Below, piece by piece: positions 27,048 to 35,769 of a DNA stretch of 64,000 bases. The position numbers and the translations under genes were made by a program. The DNA comes from an uncultured Verrucomicrobiota bacterium. GTDB lineage: Bacteria; Verrucomicrobiota; Verrucomicrobiia; Limisphaerales; UBA1412. Position 1 is the first letter of the stretch; each line of letters starts with the position of its first letter. Location: the NCBI GenBank assembly GCA_944389455.1, contig CALXMK010000014.1, positions 1 through 64,000 of the forward strand. Reading direction: 5' to 3'. The notes under the pieces were generated by a model that did no database searches, was not told the origin of the DNA, and was given only the letters and a program-made list of their open reading frames with translations.

Positions 27048-27824
27048 TCAGTTGATTTCGCGGATCCAGATGTTTCTGAAGCGCACAGGATTACCGTGAT
27101 CTTGTAAAGAAATCGGCAGACGGAGGTCATGTTGTTTATAGGGTTCATTAGTGACGGTAGAACCGGTCAATTTACGATCCCATTGGACAAGAACTCCATT
27201 GAAGAGAACGGTGACTCTAGCCGGTGATTTAAGTGAACCGTCTTCATTGAAACGGGGAGCGATATAAATGATATCGTAGTTATTCCATTCACCCGGTTTA
27301 TGGATAGGATTTACGGAAGGAGGATATTGGCCATAGAGAGCGCCAGCATATCCGTCAGCATAAGTGGAATTGTTATAGGTATCTAAAATTTGAACTTCAT
27401 ATCTTTCGGCGGAAAAAAGGACTCCACTGTTACCTCGGCCTTGATCAGAACCTTCTACTTTGGCTGGACTTGCCCATTCAACGTGTAGGTGACAGTCGCC
27501 GTAAGAATCTTTAGTATAAATGGAGCCTGAGCCGGGAGTGCATTCCATAGCCCCATCTTTGATTATCCATTTAGAGGGTTGATTATTGCTGCCTACCCAT
27601 TTATCCAAGTTGGTGCCGTCGAAGAGAATAGTAGCATCAGAAGGAGCTTTGCCGGCCATGTCTTGAGTGCCAGGATAGCCTGCCTCAATATGTTGAGGAG
27701 TAGGACGGCTACGATCATGGATCCCATATTTAGGATCGGGTTGAGCTTGAATTTGAGTCAGAGAGAGTAAACTCACCGCACAAGCAAGGGCGGCAGCCAG
27801 ATTGATTTTTGAGAATAGATTCAT
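27048..27824 (-). CDS. DUF1080 protein, tandem paralogue 3
   Basis: This 258-residue exported protein has a signal peptide ending IQAQ and a single DUF1080 domain (LFDGTNLDKWVGSNNQPSKW, GRGNSGVLFSAERYEVQILD, ISLQDHGNPVRFRNIWIREI). It is the closest relative of the 26076 gene. Notable changes sit in the central ligand-facing strand, where FLGGGRYEVQVLD in the sister becomes LFSAERYEVQILD. Another differing stretch is LTGSTVTNEPYKQHD, against LTGPTGHHVRPPYQKHD. This suggests functional divergence after duplication. The gene sits between its own terminator and a conserved upstream block. Confidence 0.88.
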   Translation of the reverse strand: MNLFSKINLAAALACAVSLLSLTQIQAQPDPKYGIHDRSRPTPQHIEAGYPGTQDMAGKAPSDATILFDGTNLDKWVGSNNQPSKWIIKDGAMECTPGSGSIYTKDSYGDCHLHVEWASPAKVEGSDQGRGNSGVLFSAERYEVQILDTYNNSTYADGYAGALYGQYPPSVNPIHKPGEWNNYDIIYIAPRFNEDGSLKSPARVTVLFNGVLVQWDRKLTGSTVTNEPYKQHDLRLPISLQDHGNPVRFRNIWIREIN

Positions 27825-27837
27825 TGTATTACTTATT

Positions 27838-27878
27838 TATATTTTTAGCTTAGACTGTTGTTAATCCAGCGAAGCTGA
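27838..27878 (-). promoter_or_regulatory. Upstream block shared by two DUF1080 genes (copy 2)
   Basis: This is the counterpart of 26880-26918, upstream of the 27824 start. A further shared A-rich piece with ATATTCAA lies about 70-90 bp upstream in both copies. The promoter role is inferred from position and conservation. Confidence 0.4.
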
Positions 27879-27947
27879 TATAAAAACGACGTTTTTCTGA
27901 GCAGAAATATTCAAAACAGAGAAGTCTGTGCAGAAGTAAAAATAAAA

Positions 27948-27973
27948 ATCGCCCGCACTTTCGTGCGGACGAT
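27948..27973 (-). terminator. Intrinsic terminator of the small cytochrome c gene
   Basis: ATCGCCCGCAC (27948-27958) pairs with GTGCGGACGAT (27963-27973), with one mismatch and a 4-nt loop. On the minus strand it is followed by TTTTATTTTTA. It lies about 75 bp beyond the cytochrome stop. Confidence 0.75.
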
Positions 27974-28047
27974 ATTCTCGAACTGATATAACTAATTATG
28001 ATGACTCGTAATAACTATGCAAAAGCAAACAGAATATAAATACAGTA

Positions 28048-28395
28048 TTACTTCTTTTTAAGCGAGAGAAGCTGTTTGGCTAAAGCTTTGATTTCAGCTT
28101 CGCTGAGCTTATCTTTTAAAGGACGCATGATTTTTCTTCCGTTCTTAGTATATCCGTCAGAAATTAATTTGATTAATTTTGCTTCATCCTGATATTTTTC
28201 TCGAACTTCAGCGGACGTTAAATCTTTGGCTCTCATTTTCCGCCCTATAGTAGTTGTCCCTTTACCATCTTTACCATGGCAAAACGCACAATATTTACCC
28301 CAGGAAACTTTATAGACTTCTTCTTTGTTTAAAGTATCTTCGGCGAATGTGCTTATTGCAAACATGAAGCTTAAAGCAAGAATAACTGATTTCAT
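28048..28395 (-). CDS. Small periplasmic c-type cytochrome
   Basis: This 115-residue class I cytochrome c has a signal peptide of about 18 residues (FAISTFA). The haem-binding motif CAFCH is at 36-40, with a likely distal ligand Met90 in KIMRPLKD and a terminal helix (IKALAKQLLSL). It would carry electrons in the periplasm. It sits alone between the DUF1080 cluster and a pair of unknown exported proteins, with its own terminator. An electron acceptor for glycoside 3-dehydrogenases is conceivable given the neighbours, but nothing in the sequence proves it. Confidence 0.92.
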   Translation of the reverse strand: MKSVILALSFMFAISTFAEDTLNKEEVYKVSWGKYCAFCHGKDGKGTTTIGRKMRAKDLTSAEVREKYQDEAKLIKLISDGYTKNGRKIMRPLKDKLSEAEIKALAKQLLSLKKK

Positions 28396-28466
28396 AATTT
28401 TCTATTTCGGTTATGCAATCCAGTGAGGATGGAAAAGAACAATAGCATTTATCCTCTGTATTTCAG

Positions 28467-28484
28467 CGGAAGCACCTGCTTCCG
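28467..28484 (-). terminator. Hairpin downstream of the 28546 gene
   Basis: CGGAAGCA (28467-28474) and TGCTTCCG (28477-28484) form an 8-bp stem with a 2-nt loop, about 60 bp beyond the stop at 28546. There is no clear T run on the minus strand, so it may be a processing or attenuating hairpin rather than a terminator. Confidence 0.4.
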
Positions 28485-28545
28485 TGCTCTTGTAAAATTA
28501 GACGTGTGGTTTATGAAAATATTCAGAGAAAAGATTAGAATAGTT

Positions 28546-30915
28546 TCATAATTTATTCTCTTCTTCTGAGGTGAAATCAGGGGTGTGAGTATCTTCTAAC
28601 TCCAAGTCAAATTCTTCATCCAGTGGAAATTCTTCCACTGGTTCATCATCGGGAGTAAATTTGCCGGTTTGTATAGCTAATTCTTTGAGTATATTGAAAT
28701 CTTTTCTCTCATGAATGGGATCAAATTTATAAAATTTTTCTTTTGCGATGAGTGCTAGACGGCGTTTTTCCAGTTCCTTGCGGAGAGTTTTATCGTGAGT
28801 TGCTACATAAATTGCAGTGATGGAAGCTTTATCCGTAATTTCAACACCTTTTTGAGTGACTTGGTAGGAGATGTTATATAAGCCATCAGCGTCTACCCGA
28901 AAGACGTCCAGAGGGTTACGTTGAAACAGAGGAAGAGAGAAATTGAAAACGGCTTCTCGGGGGCGTTTGAAATAGAAATTCCTGTTATTGCTTAGTGGAG
29001 ATTGTCTCTCCTCATAAGCTGTATCTAAAGCACAGAGAAGAGTACCGCGCGGACAGATAATTGATGAAAGTTCCCAATTAGGACGAGGTTTTTCACCTTG
29101 AGTCATAACTGATTTGTGTTCCCAAGAATCACCATACTGGAAAAAGATTTCAAGCAGAAGCGCTTCACGGTTAATTTTTTGGATAGGTTCCATAAGGTCA
29201 CGGTATTTAACCAGAGAGCTGATATTCAGATTAAACCAGTGAATAGAAGAGACTCTGGAGCTGAGTGCGTGCCAGGCTAGGGAACGGAGTTCATCTGGGG
29301 TTGGAGCAAGGCGATTACGTTCTCCTGTTCCAAGCCATCCATCAAAAGGACCTTGAATCCAAGCCGCGCAGGATAGAGGCCGATTGATGTCGCGAAGATT
29401 GCGTGCTAGAGCTCCGATAGTTTCGAGCGGTGCACCCCAGAGAATAGGTGTTTCCCAACGGCTATAGGAATCCCAGCGTTCAAAGAGGTTGGGAACGGCT
29501 AAGCGTGTGACATTAAAATGTTGGAAGTCAGAAATTCCGGCATAGTCACGCCATTTCCAGGGGTCCGTCAGGATAAGGGAGGTGGGAATGCGGAATCCTT
29601 CATAAACACGGAGAAGTTCCATAGCGTCCTGAGGAGAGCAGTTATTGATTTCATCTTGGACATTGCCTAGGGTTTCAGCAGAATGAATCCTTGGAAGCAT
29701 TGTATCCGTATCATATTGGGGGAGAGGCTGCATAGGGCCCATAATTTTAATGGGATACTTAGTGTAGAGTCCATTTCGCTGGGTTTGATCAGTATAGCCG
29801 GGGATGGATTGAATATTGGCAGTATTAATATGGAGAAATTTCAGAGTTTTAAGCCACGGTTCATGAGTAAGAATATTAGTCCCGTTGACTTCTGCGGAAA
29901 TCCATCCCGCTCCGATATCAAAAGATTCGCGGCGGACTCGCACTTTTTCCCAGAGTGATTTTTTTTCATAGGTTCTTTCTGGATTGACTAAGACAACTTC
30001 AATCACGGCGGTTGTGAGTTTAAGGTGACTGGGCGTATTGGCAATCAGAGCGATTTTTTCTTCTGGGGCAACAATTTTACTTTGAGGCCAGCTGGAGAAA
30101 TCTTCCAAAGCGGCAATTTCTTTGAGGAGTCTGAAAGATTGAGGGTTGTAGGGTTGATAGATGCGGATAGCGACAACTTTCCAATGCTTTTCGGATTGAT
30201 TTTCTACATAGAAGACAAGGGAGTCGGGGCGCAGCGGATCTACGCCAGTAGAGAGAAAAGCCAGAGAGGATATTCTCAAATCTGGAGAAGGAATAGTATA
30301 GTTGAGTGTATTTTTGCGGGAGTTAATCCAATCGGTAAATTCAAGGCGATAGACAGAATTGGTATCAACCCAGTATGGAGAGAGACTATTAAAGGTGAAT
30401 GAAGTTAGAACCCCGGGCGGAATAACAGTATCGGTTTCAGGCCATTCAGCCGCAGAGTCTTCCCAAGCCCAAGCGTGAGCAAATACATTGCGCTTAGGCT
30501 CATTATCGTTAAATTTCAGCACATGGATATTGACGGTATCAGATTGTTTTTTGGAGTCATCTGGGGCTGTATTTCGGATAAAAATCTGAACTCGGCCCCC
30601 AGGGTCTTGAGTTCCCTCATAAGCAAATTGGATTCCCTGAGGAATCTGATTGGGAGTATAGGTAACTCCGGCAATTTCTAAAGGGAAGGGAGAACCCGAG
30701 TCGTCCGTTGAATCCGAGTCTTGCTTTTCTGCGTTTTCTGTTTCCGGTGCTGGAGAGGGTGAGAGTGAGGGGATTTCTAATGGAGCATTTTCGTAATTAG
30801 TTTCCGTAGAAGAAATGTCGGAAGCTAATGCAACTGCCGGTTTAACGCAAAAAAGAAGGATTGCCGCAGCTATTGTAAAGAAGATTGATTGTTTCTTACA
30901 AATAAACCGTTTCAT
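28546..30915 (-). CDS. Large exported protein of unknown family
   Basis: This 789-residue exported protein has a signal peptide ending near residue 31 (AVALA), then an acidic/Ser/Pro-rich linker (about 35-75). Beta-rich domains follow to about 330. An alpha/beta region comes next (about 340-620: LKFLHINTANIQS, PTSLILTDPWKWRDY, CAAWIQGPFDGWLG), with spacing that resembles a TIM barrel of a glycosidase-like enzyme. A beta-domain and a strongly acidic tail (DEEFDLELED) end it. I do not recognise the family and cannot identify catalytic residues. It follows the 30937-32520 gene after a 21-bp gap and is probably co-transcribed with it. Confidence 0.7.
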   Translation of the reverse strand: MKRFICKKQSIFFTIAAAILLFCVKPAVALASDISSTETNYENAPLEIPSLSPSPAPETENAEKQDSDSTDDSGSPFPLEIAGVTYTPNQIPQGIQFAYEGTQDPGGRVQIFIRNTAPDDSKKQSDTVNIHVLKFNDNEPKRNVFAHAWAWEDSAAEWPETDTVIPPGVLTSFTFNSLSPYWVDTNSVYRLEFTDWINSRKNTLNYTIPSPDLRISSLAFLSTGVDPLRPDSLVFYVENQSEKHWKVVAIRIYQPYNPQSFRLLKEIAALEDFSSWPQSKIVAPEEKIALIANTPSHLKLTTAVIEVVLVNPERTYEKKSLWEKVRVRRESFDIGAGWISAEVNGTNILTHEPWLKTLKFLHINTANIQSIPGYTDQTQRNGLYTKYPIKIMGPMQPLPQYDTDTMLPRIHSAETLGNVQDEINNCSPQDAMELLRVYEGFRIPTSLILTDPWKWRDYAGISDFQHFNVTRLAVPNLFERWDSYSRWETPILWGAPLETIGALARNLRDINRPLSCAAWIQGPFDGWLGTGERNRLAPTPDELRSLAWHALSSRVSSIHWFNLNISSLVKYRDLMEPIQKINREALLLEIFFQYGDSWEHKSVMTQGEKPRPNWELSSIICPRGTLLCALDTAYEERQSPLSNNRNFYFKRPREAVFNFSLPLFQRNPLDVFRVDADGLYNISYQVTQKGVEITDKASITAIYVATHDKTLRKELEKRRLALIAKEKFYKFDPIHERKDFNILKELAIQTGKFTPDDEPVEEFPLDEEFDLELEDTHTPDFTSEEENKL

Positions 30916-30936
30916 GAGATTAGTCCGAAGAGAGAA

Positions 30937-32520
30937 CTAGAGCTGTATTTCCAGTGATTGAACATGGACAGGGCATTCATTAAAGACCGGCACGAGGAGA
31001 ACTTTCTTGCCTTTGAGCTGTTCGGGAATCTGCCACCACCATCCCAGGAAATCGTTGCTGAAAACATGTGAGCCTACGGGCTTGCCCTCACATAAAATTT
31101 CAACCCGCGGACCGTTCATTCGGGTAATAGCACGGGTTTTAGGTGAAAAAACAGAGAAATCAGAATAGGTTTCTCCGTTATTGCCAACTAAGTTGATATA
31201 AATCTGTAGAGTTGACTCAAATTCTTCTTCTTGGGGATAAAAAACTTCTAGAGTGAGATTAAGAGGTTCTCCCCAAGGAGCTTTAAAGGTTTGTTCCGGA
31301 GAGATGTTAAAGCTGATTGATTCCCGACTGGAAAATGTATCCAAAGGAAAGTGTGCAATCAGATTATTGGTATCCCGAGAGCGGAGAGCAAATTGGCTCA
31401 AGAGATAGCTGCCGACCGGGAGTTGACTTTGGATGTTTTCAGCATTGATTGTAATCAGCTGCCATTTATCATCACCAAAGGAGGGCCCTTCTTTTTTCTC
31501 AGGGGGAGTATAACCGGTCATCAGAGCGACTTGGATTCGTTTGTCGGAAGTCTTTGGAAGGGCAAAAGTTCCTGTAGAGGATGAATCTGTGACAGGAGAA
31601 AGGGAGTAGGATGTAAGGTCTTTGCTCAGACTCCATTGATAGAGCTTCCCGTCCAGGAGAATATATTTGCCGAAGGCCTCGGCTTCATTCAATGGCAGTT
31701 CACAGTCGTATCTGCCATTATTATTGTAATCGCGCAGTACATAGTCAGAAGGGAAAAATTCAATAGAGCTGACTTTTTTTGCGTTTTCAAAGTAGAGATC
31801 ATCATTAAGAATTTCTCTGTGAGAAACGCTTTGAGAAAAGGTAAAATCGCAGTAAGCGTCTTTAAAGGCAATGGTTTGAAGGGTGTTTTCGTGATCGATT
31901 CTACCTTCTAGGACCCAGCCGCTGCGGACGGCTGCAAAGCCGACAAAATCGGTAAATTTACCTGTTTTTGGATTCATATAGCTCCTGGGAGCTGTCAGAA
32001 AACCTGTTTCCAAGTACATCATAGGTTTAATTTGTGAATTTGTGGCAAGGGTGCCTTCCGGTAGGGGAAGCTGAAATGGGCCGAAGAATTTTCTGTGTTT
32101 AGCGACTTTATGGTCTCTAAATACGGGGTCGTCAGTTAAATCTCCATTATTGTTGAGATCAATAATCGCGGTATCATATCCCTCTCCTTCTTCTTTTTCC
32201 GTTAAACGCATGGTCATGATTGGCTGTCCCCAAACGGCCATGGTGGGAGGAGTTGGAAAATTATCACCTAAAACGACAGGTCGTTCTGAAGAAAAAAGTC
32301 TTGCATACAGTTTCTTAGAGGGGGCTTCAGGTTCTTTAATGATTTCTTCTGGTTTAGTTTCACTGAGAATAACAACAGTACAATAACCTTGAGGACTATA
32401 GAAAGCAGTGACAGGATCTAATGTCTTAAAATATAGGGGGTAAGATGCCGGTTTGTTCTCAGCGGCTTCTACTGAAAGCAGAAGAGCAAAGAGTCCTACA
32501 TAGGATATAAATTTCTTCAT
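30937..32520 (-). CDS. Exported protein with Asp/Asn-rich putative calcium loops
   Basis: This 527-residue exported protein has a signal peptide ending SVEAA. Two Asp/Asn-rich loops, DLNNNGDLTDDP (near 120) and DYNNNGRYDCELP (near 265), look like calcium-binding EF-hand or dockerin-type loops. The rest is beta-rich. No catalytic motif is recognised. It is the first gene of a likely two-gene transcription unit with the 789-residue exported protein. The pair may act together at the cell surface, but this is inference. Confidence 0.7.
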   Translation of the reverse strand: MKKFISYVGLFALLLSVEAAENKPASYPLYFKTLDPVTAFYSPQGYCTVVILSETKPEEIIKEPEAPSKKLYARLFSSERPVVLGDNFPTPPTMAVWGQPIMTMRLTEKEEGEGYDTAIIDLNNNGDLTDDPVFRDHKVAKHRKFFGPFQLPLPEGTLATNSQIKPMMYLETGFLTAPRSYMNPKTGKFTDFVGFAAVRSGWVLEGRIDHENTLQTIAFKDAYCDFTFSQSVSHREILNDDLYFENAKKVSSIEFFPSDYVLRDYNNNGRYDCELPLNEAEAFGKYILLDGKLYQWSLSKDLTSYSLSPVTDSSSTGTFALPKTSDKRIQVALMTGYTPPEKKEGPSFGDDKWQLITINAENIQSQLPVGSYLLSQFALRSRDTNNLIAHFPLDTFSSRESISFNISPEQTFKAPWGEPLNLTLEVFYPQEEEFESTLQIYINLVGNNGETYSDFSVFSPKTRAITRMNGPRVEILCEGKPVGSHVFSNDFLGWWWQIPEQLKGKKVLLVPVFNECPVHVQSLEIQL

Positions 32521-32682
32521 TCAGTTTATAACAGTATCTTCTCAGGAAGCAATCATGCCACTCCCTAAACGATTATTCTACATGACAAAAGCATTATGTC
32601 GAGAAAGTTTACAATTTGCAGCTTCCCAAAAAACAATAATTCAGAACAGTGTTTTTATCTCAGCTGCAGGGAGAAATAACGC

Positions 32683-33048
32683 TTATTTTTCCTGCTTATC
32701 GACAGACTTAAGAGGAATCCCATTTTCATCTACGACAATATCAACCGGGATTTGAACTGTTCTCCCATCGGCGGTAGTTACGGTTTGCCATTGGCGAACG
32801 ACATAAGTGCGGTTATCAAAGACTTCGCCGGTCATAGCTGCTGCCCCTTCTCCAATTCCGGTGACAAAACCTGCTGTATTGCCTACGACGGCGCCGATTG
32901 CACCTCCCACAACTCGTCCAGCAGCCGGCCCGGGTTGCTGAGGATTGGTGATTCCCATTGTATTGGGATTGGTGGAACAACCTGCGGAAAGGAGTGAGAA
33001 TACAGCTGCTGCAAAGGTAAGAATGGTTGTTTTATTGTTATTTCTCAT
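32683..33048 (-). CDS. Glycine-zipper lipoprotein
   Basis: This 121-residue lipoprotein has a signal peptide with a lipobox-like end (LLSAGC, Cys24). Residues about 40-75 form a glycine zipper (GRVVGGAIGAVVGNTAGFVTGIGEG) that can insert in membranes. A small C-terminal domain follows (VPVDIVVDENGIPL-like). Similar small lipoproteins are common in Gram-negative envelopes and often undefined in role. It is divergent from hrpB, with 123 bp between starts. Confidence 0.8.
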   Translation of the reverse strand: MRNNNKTTILTFAAAVFSLLSAGCSTNPNTMGITNPQQPGPAAGRVVGGAIGAVVGNTAGFVTGIGEGAAAMTGEVFDNRTYVVRQWQTVTTADGRTVQIPVDIVVDENGIPLKSVDKQEK

Positions 33049-33171
33049 TGCTTGTTATTTCGATTTATAATGATGTCACTCTAATATAGAGATAATTTAA
33101 AGTATTTTTTTCAATGGGTCAATTCAGTAAATTTTTGTCAAATACGTTATTTTTGAGATAATAAAGGCCGA

Positions 33172-35733
33172 ATGGCTGAGCGATTGCCAATTTATGAGAT
33201 AGAGGATGAAATTCTGCGCGGAATTCGGGGAGTTTCACGATTGTTGATTCAGGCTCCGACGGGTTCCGGCAAATCGACCCAGGTGCCCCAGATGTTGTTT
33301 CGGGAAAAATCTCTGATTCCCGGAGAAATAGTAATTTTGCAGCCGAGGCGATTGGCCGCGCGGATGTTGGCTTCACGGGTGGCTTTTGAAATGGGATGCA
33401 AGATAGGAGAAGAGGTAGGGTATCAAATTCGATTTGAGTCAAGAGTGTCTGTAAAAACACGAGTCCGTTATGTGACAGAGGGTGTTTTGTTAAGGCAGAT
33501 GCTGAGTTCTCCGAAGTTGGAAGGGGTTTCTGTTCTGATTTTTGATGAGTTTCATGAACGTCATCTCTACGGTGATATTACTTTGGCAAGATCACTGGAT
33601 TTGCAGCGGGAGTTGAGGCCGGATTTGAGGATTATAGTCATGTCGGCTACACTGGATAAAGAGGGGTTAGCAGAGTATTTACATCCATGTGAGGTGTTGA
33701 CTTCCGAAGGGAGAACCTATCCGGTAGAAATTAGTTATCGTCCGACACAATCTTCTATGGGCGGAGGATATGGAGCTCGTATGGGAAAACCAATATGGGA
33801 GCAGGCGGAGGAAGCTTTTACTGACGCTGTGGCCAGAGGCCATCAGGGTGGAGTATTAATTTTTATGCCGGGTGGATTTGAAATACATAAGACTTTGGAG
33901 GCGCTTCGCGGTTCTCCGGCAGCTAGAGGATATATTTTGCTCCCGCTTCATGGAGAGCTGAGCTCGGAGGATCAAGATGCGGCAGTAGCTGAGTATGAAA
34001 AGCCCAAAATAGTAGTTGCCACAAATGTGGCGGAAACTTCCTTAACAATTCCGGACGTAAGGTTGGTAATTGACAGCGGCTTAGCGAGAATTCCACGTTA
34101 TGATCCAAGCCGAGGAATTAATACCCTCTTGATTGAAAAAATCTCACAAGCTGCCGCCCATCAGCGTGCCGGCCGCGCCGGGCGTACCGCGCCGGGACGC
34201 TGTATTCGATTATGGAGCGAAGCAGAGCAGCTGCGCAGACCCGTACAGGAATTACCGGAGATTCGGCGTTTGGATTTGGCAGAGGTGATATTGACATTAA
34301 AAGCGGCGGGAGTAATTGATCTGAAGAAGTTTCACTGGTTAGAGTCTCCGGAGGAATTGAGTTTGTATCGTGCGGAGACAATGTTAAGTGATCTGGGAGC
34401 GTTAGATGAAAAAGGAGAAATTACTCCGGTGGGAAGAAAAATGTTGGCTTTTCCATTGCATCCTCGATATTCCAGAATGTTGTTGGCTGCCAATGAATAT
34501 GGTTGTGTGCGGCAGGCAGCCTTGATTGCAGCGTTGACTCAAGGAAGAGATTTGCTTTTGCGCAAGGTGGATCGGCAAGTACAGGAATTTAGAGAGGAGC
34601 TTTTTGGAGAAAACTGTGATTCTGATTTTTGGTTTTTAATGCGCGCCTGGAGTTATACGGCAAGGAATGGTTTTAATTTAAATGATTGCCGCAGAGTAGG
34701 AGTACACGGTATTTCAGCTAGACAAGTGAAGCCATTAGTGGAGATGTTTCTCAAGATTGCTCAGCAAGAGGGACTGAATATAGAGGAAAAACCGATGCTG
34801 GAAGATGAGCCGCTGCGCAAATGTATTTTGTTGGGATTTTCTGATCGGTTGGCGAAAAGAATAGATCAGGGAACTTTGCGTTGTACTTTGAGTCATGGTC
34901 GCATGGGGTTTTTGAGTAGGGAGAGCATGGTTCAATCTGCACGATTTTTTGTGGCTGCCGAGATTAGTGAGATTGAGGGGCGGGATAAAACGGTCAGCAC
35001 ACTTCTTTCTCTGGCAACGGCGATTAAACCGGAATGGTTGGAAGAGTTTTATCCGGATGAGATTCGTGAAAAAACAGAGGTTTATTATGACGAAACCAAA
35101 AGGGCTGTATTTGCGGAAAATCAGGTGTTTTTCAGGGATATTCCGATTAGTTCTCGTGCAATTGCCCATCCGCCAGCAGAGCAAGCTGCACGACTGTTGG
35201 CCGAAGAGGTTTTAGCCGGGCGATTAGTTTTAAAATACTGGGATCATTCTGTTGAACAATGGATCCTAAGATTGAATTTTCTCTCGGAACATTGTCCAGA
35301 GCTTGGATTACCGCCAATCCGTGAAGAAAATCGCCGTGAGATTATCGAAGAAATCTGTATGGGCGCTTTTTCTTATAAAGATATTAAGGAAGCGGATGTA
35401 AAGGAATCGGTTCGTTCCTGGTTATCTTATGAACAGCAGCGTCTTTTGGATAAGAATGCTCCAGAGCGCATAGAGCTAAGCAACGGCAGACGACCTAAAG
35501 TGACTTATTCAACTGAGGGAATGCCTTCTGTTTCCATGAGAATACAGGAGCTCTATGATGTTCGGCGTTTTCCTAAGATCGGTATGGGGAGAATACCTGT
35601 GGTGCTGCATATTTTGGCTCCTAATATGAGAGCGGTACAGGTGACACAGGATTTGGAAAATTTTTGGATAGAGCATTATCCTAAGATAAAATCACAGCTT
35701 CAGCGCCGCTATCCTAAGCATGAGTGGCGATAG
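33172..35733 (+). CDS. hrpB: ATP-dependent RNA helicase HrpB
   Basis: This 853-residue DEAH-type helicase has Walker A APTGSGKST at 28-36, a DEFH box at 125-128 (FDEFHERH) in place of DEAH as usual in HrpB, SATLD, and motif VI QRAGRAGRTAPGRC. It also has helicase-associated domains and the HrpB C-terminal signature (VTQDLENFWIEHYP, RYPKHEW at the extreme end). The length is close to HrpB of Proteobacteria (about 800-850). In characterised bacteria it acts on mRNA, but its cellular role is not settled. It is monocistronic, and the convergent TPR gene ends 37 bp away. Confidence 0.94.
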   Translation: MAERLPIYEIEDEILRGIRGVSRLLIQAPTGSGKSTQVPQMLFREKSLIPGEIVILQPRRLAARMLASRVAFEMGCKIGEEVGYQIRFESRVSVKTRVRYVTEGVLLRQMLSSPKLEGVSVLIFDEFHERHLYGDITLARSLDLQRELRPDLRIIVMSATLDKEGLAEYLHPCEVLTSEGRTYPVEISYRPTQSSMGGGYGARMGKPIWEQAEEAFTDAVARGHQGGVLIFMPGGFEIHKTLEALRGSPAARGYILLPLHGELSSEDQDAAVAEYEKPKIVVATNVAETSLTIPDVRLVIDSGLARIPRYDPSRGINTLLIEKISQAAAHQRAGRAGRTAPGRCIRLWSEAEQLRRPVQELPEIRRLDLAEVILTLKAAGVIDLKKFHWLESPEELSLYRAETMLSDLGALDEKGEITPVGRKMLAFPLHPRYSRMLLAANEYGCVRQAALIAALTQGRDLLLRKVDRQVQEFREELFGENCDSDFWFLMRAWSYTARNGFNLNDCRRVGVHGISARQVKPLVEMFLKIAQQEGLNIEEKPMLEDEPLRKCILLGFSDRLAKRIDQGTLRCTLSHGRMGFLSRESMVQSARFFVAAEISEIEGRDKTVSTLLSLATAIKPEWLEEFYPDEIREKTEVYYDETKRAVFAENQVFFRDIPISSRAIAHPPAEQAARLLAEEVLAGRLVLKYWDHSVEQWILRLNFLSEHCPELGLPPIREENRREIIEEICMGAFSYKDIKEADVKESVRSWLSYEQQRLLDKNAPERIELSNGRRPKVTYSTEGMPSVSMRIQELYDVRRFPKIGMGRIPVVLHILAPNMRAVQVTQDLENFWIEHYPKIKSQLQRRYPKHEWR

Positions 35734-35769
35734 AATCTTTTTAGAAAAACGGAAACAATATTCTATATT

